Source: Streptomyces roseolus
GTDB taxonomy: Bacteria; Actinomycetota; Actinomycetes; Streptomycetales; Streptomycetaceae
Length of the DNA stretch: 64,000 nt
Direction: 5' to 3'
Assembly (NCBI RefSeq): GCF_014649855.1
Contig: NZ_BMTV01000026.1
Location: 62,001-126,000 of the forward strand
The notes beneath the pieces are model-generated. The model was not told where the DNA came from, made no database searches, and saw only the letters and a list, made by a program, of their open reading frames with translations. How positions within the stretch are numbered: position 1 is the stretch's first letter; each line of letters opens with the position of its first letter. Shown in pieces: positions 59,528 through 64,000 of this stretch. The position numbers and the translations under genes were made by a program.

Positions 59528-60547
59528 ATGGGGAATCGAGGACCGACCCTTGAGGACGTCGCACGCGAGGCGGGGGTGTCGCGCGCCACGGTGTCCCGCG
59601 TGGTCAACGGCGTGCGGAACGTGGCTCCGGAGATCCAGGACGCGGTCCGCGCGGCCGTCGCCCGCACCGGCTACGCCCCCAACCAGGCCGCCCGCTCGCT
59701 GGTCACCCGGCGTACCGGCGCGGTGGCCCTGGTCCTGTCGGCGACCGGCGGCTCCTTCACCGCCCGCCTCTTCTCCGACCCCTTCTTCGGACGCGTGGTC
59801 GACGGGGTGCTCCCGGTGCTGCGCGAGCGCGCGGTCCAGCCGGTGCTGCTCGTCGCCGAGTCCGAACCGGCCCGCCTCCAGCTCGTCGACTACCTGCGGC
59901 GCGGCGGCGCCGACGGGGCCGTCGTGGTGCCGCTCGACGAGGACGACCCGCTGCCCGGGTTGCTGGTGGCGGCAGGGCTGCCGACGGTCCTCTTCGGACG
60001 GCCGCGCGCCGGGGTCCGCTGCGGCTGGGTGGACCTGGACAACGGCGCGGGCGCACGGCTCGCGGCCGAGCACCTGTGGGCCGTCGGGCGGCGCCGGCCG
60101 GCGGTCATCGCCGCCCCGGTGTCCGCCCCGACCGCGCGCGAGCGGCTCGACGGCTTCACGGCCGCGCTCGCGAGCCGCGGCGTGACCGCCGTGCCGGTCG
60201 AACGGGGCCGCTTCACCGAGGAGAGCGGGCGACACGCGATGGCCCGCCTGCTCGCACGGCACCCGGACGTCGACGCGGTGTTCGCCGCCAACGACCTGAT
60301 GGCCCGCGGCGCCTGCCGCCACCTCGCCGAGCGGGGCCTCGCCGTGCCCGGGGACGTCGCCGTGGTCGGATTCGACGACTCGGTGGCCGCCCGGGACGCC
60401 GCCCTCCCGCTGACCACCGTGCGGCAGCCGGTGGAGGAGATGGCGGCCGCGTTGACCGGGCTGCTCCTCGGACAGCTGGACGGGAGCGCTCCCCGGGCCG
60501 GCTCGAAGGTCTTCGAGCCGGCCCTGGTCGTCCGCGCGTCGGCCTGA
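59528..60547 (+). CDS. LacI family transcriptional repressor
   Basis: 339 residues. N-terminal helix-turn-helix TLEDVAREAGVSRATVSRVV (7-26) with the hinge ARSLVTRRTGAVALV; periplasmic-binding-protein-like effector domain after it. Likely controls the adjacent glycan genes. TAAAGT is 6-7 bases before ATG 59528, so the mRNA may be leaderless. It is not CebR by identity I can prove; it could bind the GGAGAGCGCTCTCC type operator. Near its end, a 14-bp CebR-like site lies inside the coding region (60481-60494). Confidence 0.93.
   Translation: MGNRGPTLEDVAREAGVSRATVSRVVNGVRNVAPEIQDAVRAAVARTGYAPNQAARSLVTRRTGAVALVLSATGGSFTARLFSDPFFGRVVDGVLPVLRERAVQPVLLVAESEPARLQLVDYLRRGGADGAVVVPLDEDDPLPGLLVAAGLPTVLFGRPRAGVRCGWVDLDNGAGARLAAEHLWAVGRRRPAVIAAPVSAPTARERLDGFTAALASRGVTAVPVERGRFTEESGRHAMARLLARHPDVDAVFAANDLMARGACRHLAERGLAVPGDVAVVGFDDSVAARDAALPLTTVRQPVEEMAAALTGLLLGQLDGSAPRAGSKVFEPALVVRASA
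60481..60494. promoter_or_regulatory. CebR-like palindrome inside the LacI gene end
   Basis: CGGGAGCGCTCCCC matches the CebR box TGGGAGCGCTCCCA at 12 of 14 positions. It is intragenic, with no promoter of a downstream gene visible; may be functional or chance. Confidence 0.35.
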
Positions 60548-60575
60548 CGCGGCTTCCCGCACGCCGCCCCGCGGC

Positions 60576-61595
60576 TCACTCCCCCAGCGAGTCCAGCAGG
60601 GCGGCCTGTTCCGTGACCCGCTCGGCGGACCAGGTGTCGAGCCAGGACGCGAACTCCCCTTCGTAGGAGCGCGGGACGGATTCCACGCGCATCACCAGAG
60701 CCAGGTAGACGCGGTAGAGGGCGAGGCGGATCCGCGCACCGGCGTCGAGGGACAGGGCGGGTGCGACGGAGCGGTAACCGGCCAGGAAGTCGGGATCGTC
60801 CTCGGCCGAGCCGAGCGGGTCGAGCCCGACGAACTCCGCCAGGGGGTCGCCGAAGAAGGCGCGTTCCCCGTCGATGAGGCCGTTCAGGCGCCACGGGCCG
60901 GCTCCGGTCCGGTCGAGGACGAGGTTGCCCGGCCAGGCGTCGAAGTGGACGAGGGCGGGACGGTCGACCTCGGCGAGGCGGTGGCCGAACCGGGCGGGCA
61001 GCCCGCCGAGGAGTCCCGCCGGGACGGGCAGGGCGACGCCGAACCGGTCCGCGTCGGCGAGGACGGCGTGGAGCATGGCGGTGAACGCGCCGGGCCAGTC
61101 GGGCGCGCAGAGCCCCAGGGCGGGCCGGGGGTAGCCGTGGACCGGTCCGGTGACGGAGGCGACGCGGGCCAGGGCCTCCCCCAGCCGGCGGCGCAGCGCG
61201 GCGGTGTCGGCCGGGGTGAGCTCGGCGCGGGAGGCGTCCCAGGTGGCGCCGTCGAGGTAGGTGAGGAGCAGCCACTCGGCGGGGGTGTCCGCCCCGGCCG
61301 GCTCGTGGTGGAGGACGGCCGGGACCCGGACGCCGGCCCGCGCGGCGAGGCGGTGGAAGAGCGCCTCGGTACCGAGGAGGCCCCGCTCGTGGGCGAGGGC
61401 GGGCGCCCCCTCCTCGGGTGCGGTCTTGAGCACCAGGCGCCTTCCGTCCTGGAGCTCGACGAGGTCGGCGGAGTTGTAGAGGCCTCCGGAGAGCGGTGTG
61501 CTCCGGACGACCGTCACCGGCCCGAGGACACGGCACACCCGCTCGGCGGTGTCGTCTCCCCCTCGCCGGGAGCGCGGAACGGTGGTGTCGGTCAT
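60576..61595 (-). CDS. APH-family phosphotransferase (small-molecule kinase)
   Basis: 339 residues, aminoglycoside-phosphotransferase fold. ATP-lid YNSADLVELQDGRRLVLK, hinge LLLTYLDGATWD, catalytic loop LVHFDAWPGNLVLD (His-x-Asp...Asn) and metal Asp in NGLIDGERAFFGDPLAEF. Substrate not predictable; may be a sugar or antibiotic. ATG 61595 with GAGGAG. Convergent with the LacI gene. Confidence 0.9.
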   Translation of the reverse strand: MTDTTVPRSRRGGDDTAERVCRVLGPVTVVRSTPLSGGLYNSADLVELQDGRRLVLKTAPEEGAPALAHERGLLGTEALFHRLAARAGVRVPAVLHHEPAGADTPAEWLLLTYLDGATWDASRAELTPADTAALRRRLGEALARVASVTGPVHGYPRPALGLCAPDWPGAFTAMLHAVLADADRFGVALPVPAGLLGGLPARFGHRLAEVDRPALVHFDAWPGNLVLDRTGAGPWRLNGLIDGERAFFGDPLAEFVGLDPLGSAEDDPDFLAGYRSVAPALSLDAGARIRLALYRVYLALVMRVESVPRSYEGEFASWLDTWSAERVTEQAALLDSLGE

Positions 61596-61651
61596 GGGAC
61601 TCTCCTCGTCTGCGGCCCGGTGAGGGATGGTGCCCTGCTCGGGCACGGCGC

Positions 61652-61684
61652 GGAAGGCCGCCCGCCGTCGGCGGGCGGCCTTCC
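61652..61684. terminator. Terminator after the GH1 gene
   Basis: Perfect 15-bp stem (GGAAGGCCGCCCGCC with GGCGGGCGGCCTTCC) and a three-base loop, ending the permease/GH1 transcript before the phosphotransferase gene. Confidence 0.85.
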
Positions 61685-61703
61685 GGGCGGTCGCGGCGGC
61701 GGG

Positions 61704-63086
<1,383 letters not shown>

Positions 63087-63121
63087 GGGGTGCCTTTCTG
63101 CGGTACGGGGCTGAGGGGGCG

Positions 63122-63961
63122 TCACTTGACCGCACCCGCGGTGAGGCCGGCGACGAGGTAGCGCTGGAGGAGCAGGAACCCGGCGACGACGGGGACGCTC
63201 ACCACGAGGGAGGCGGCCATCACCTGGTTCCAGTAGACGTCGTTCTGGGTGGCGTAGCCCTGGAGCCCGACGGCGAGGGTGCGGGTGGTGTCGTTGGTCA
63301 TGACGGAGGCGAAGAGGACCTCGCCCCAGGCGGTCATGAACGCGTAGATCGCGACGGCGACGATGCCGGGGCGGGCGGCCGGGACGATCACGCGGAACAG
63401 TGCCTTGACCGGGCCGCAGCCGTCGACCTTCGCCGCCTCGTCCAGCTCGCGCGGGATCGAGTCGAAGTACCCCGTGAGCATCCAGATGGAGAAGGGCAGC
63501 GAGAAGGTCAGATAGGTGAGGATCAGGCCTTCGCGGGAGCCGAAGAGGGCGAGGCCGGTGGCGTTGCCGATGTTGACGTAGATGAGGAAGAGCGGCAGCA
63601 GGAAGAGGATGCCGGGGAACATCTGCGTCGACAGGACGGTGACGGTGAAGACCCGCTTGCCGCGGAAGGCGTAGCGGCTGACGGCGTACGCGGCGAAGAC
63701 CGCGACGGCGACGGAGAGGACGGTGGCGGCGCCGGCGACGACGATCGAGTTCACGAAGTAGTCGGCGAGCGGGACCGTCTCCCAGATGTCCGCGTACGGG
63801 CGCAGGGTGAACGTCGAGGGGATCCACTCGAACTTCCCGGAGACGTCCTCCAGCGGCTTCAGCGAGCTGGAGACCATCACGTACACCGGCAGCAGGACGA
63901 AGCCGGTGAGGAGGGCGAGGACGATCCGCCGGGTCCACAGGAAGGAGCGGGGCGGGGCCAT
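63122..63961 (-). CDS. Carbohydrate ABC transporter permease (MalG/CebG type)
   Basis: 279 residues, six helices. EAA-type cytoplasmic loop is ELDEAAKVDGCGPVKALF, which contacts the ATPase. Imports sugars with a partner permease and a binding protein beyond the right edge. Followed by the GH1 gene with a 35-base gap. I cannot see the upstream gene; the start at 63961 lacks a strong ribosome site and may be overlapped by it. Confidence 0.94.
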   Translation of the reverse strand: MAPPRSFLWTRRIVLALLTGFVLLPVYVMVSSSLKPLEDVSGKFEWIPSTFTLRPYADIWETVPLADYFVNSIVVAGAATVLSVAVAVFAAYAVSRYAFRGKRVFTVTVLSTQMFPGILFLLPLFLIYVNIGNATGLALFGSREGLILTYLTFSLPFSIWMLTGYFDSIPRELDEAAKVDGCGPVKALFRVIVPAARPGIVAVAIYAFMTAWGEVLFASVMTNDTTRTLAVGLQGYATQNDVYWNQVMAASLVVSVPVVAGFLLLQRYLVAGLTAGAVK

Positions 63962-64000
63962 CGGGGAACGCGGGCGGGGCGCCCGCCCGTGGGCGGCGTC

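Noticed and set aside
57023..60562. Minus-strand open frame of ~1900 residues ending in the GH2-like gene
   Set aside because: Its N-terminal part is antisense to the LacI gene and shifted against the beta-helix gene, with Arg/His/Gly-rich composition. Only 54854-57022 has signal peptide and domains.

Overview
The window reads as chromosomal DNA of a Streptomyces-like actinomycete with a linear chromosome. GC is very high throughout. The genes include a WhiB-family factor, a class IV lanthipeptide locus, secreted cellulose enzymes with CBM2 domains, discoidin-domain glycanases, and the tap-tpg pair that caps and primes linear Streptomyces replicons. Many genes start with GTG, and promoter and operator regions stand out as local AT-rich islands. 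The density of accessory loci and the tap-tpg genes fit a chromosome arm, but nothing here proves distance to the telomere. I saw no tRNA, rRNA, CRISPR array, insertion sequence or phage module.

Layout. 1-7.3 kb: partial MFS exporter, aldo/keto reductase, SDR, a DUF4246 protein, a Gly/Cys-tailed DUF5685 protein and a GT1 glycosyltransferase. 7.5-10.1 kb: a cellulose-attack unit (GH12 endoglucanase plus AA10 LPMO, both with CBM2) behind a consensus-like promoter and an exact CebR box. 10.1-16.4 kb: serine hydrolase, a dienelactone-hydrolase homologue without its nucleophile, SRAP DNA-crosslink protein, divergent MerR/DoxX pair, GNAT and WhiB. 16.6-19.6 kb: two overlapping radical SAM genes. 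20-24.5 kb: GNAT, GlxA-type regulator with a divergent hydrolase, and an XRE regulator with a divergent SDR sharing a perfect operator-like dyad. 24.6-27.2 kb: a macrodomain gene followed by a gene fusing a uracil-DNA-glycosylase-like domain to an arginine-type ADP-ribosyltransferase domain. This pair is the best candidate for an undescribed system.

27.3-34.4 kb: methyltransferase, orphan roadblock protein, ArsR regulator with a perfect palindrome, Tat-exported phospholipase C, HbpS-like haem-binding protein, a HEAT / MerR-HEAT operon and a DHFR-like protein. 34.7-39.7 kb: class IV lanthipeptide cluster (synthetase, 51-residue precursor, a perfect 36-bp palindrome, two-gene ABC exporter). 39.7-41.6 kb: lipoprotein, VOC protein and GH16-like protein. 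41.6-47.2 kb: tap, tpg and an HA-repeat helicase in one tightly packed operon. 47.2-52.1 kb: racemase-family protein without its cysteines, maleylpyruvate-isomerase-like protein, ThpR, an unknown protein, PadR/membrane pair and a small conserved-looking protein.

52.2-64 kb: a glycan-utilisation region with two GH1 beta-glucosidases, a DUF1996 secreted protein, two adjacent discoidin-domain secreted proteins (one GH2/GH5-like, one beta-helix), a LacI regulator with a perfect 14-bp operator-like palindrome, a phosphotransferase, and a sugar ABC permease that runs to the window edge. The extracellular enzymes would release beta-linked oligosaccharides, the ABC importer would take them up, the GH1 enzymes would hydrolyse them, and the LacI protein would repress the set. 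The lack of a bound sugar identity makes the substrate uncertain.
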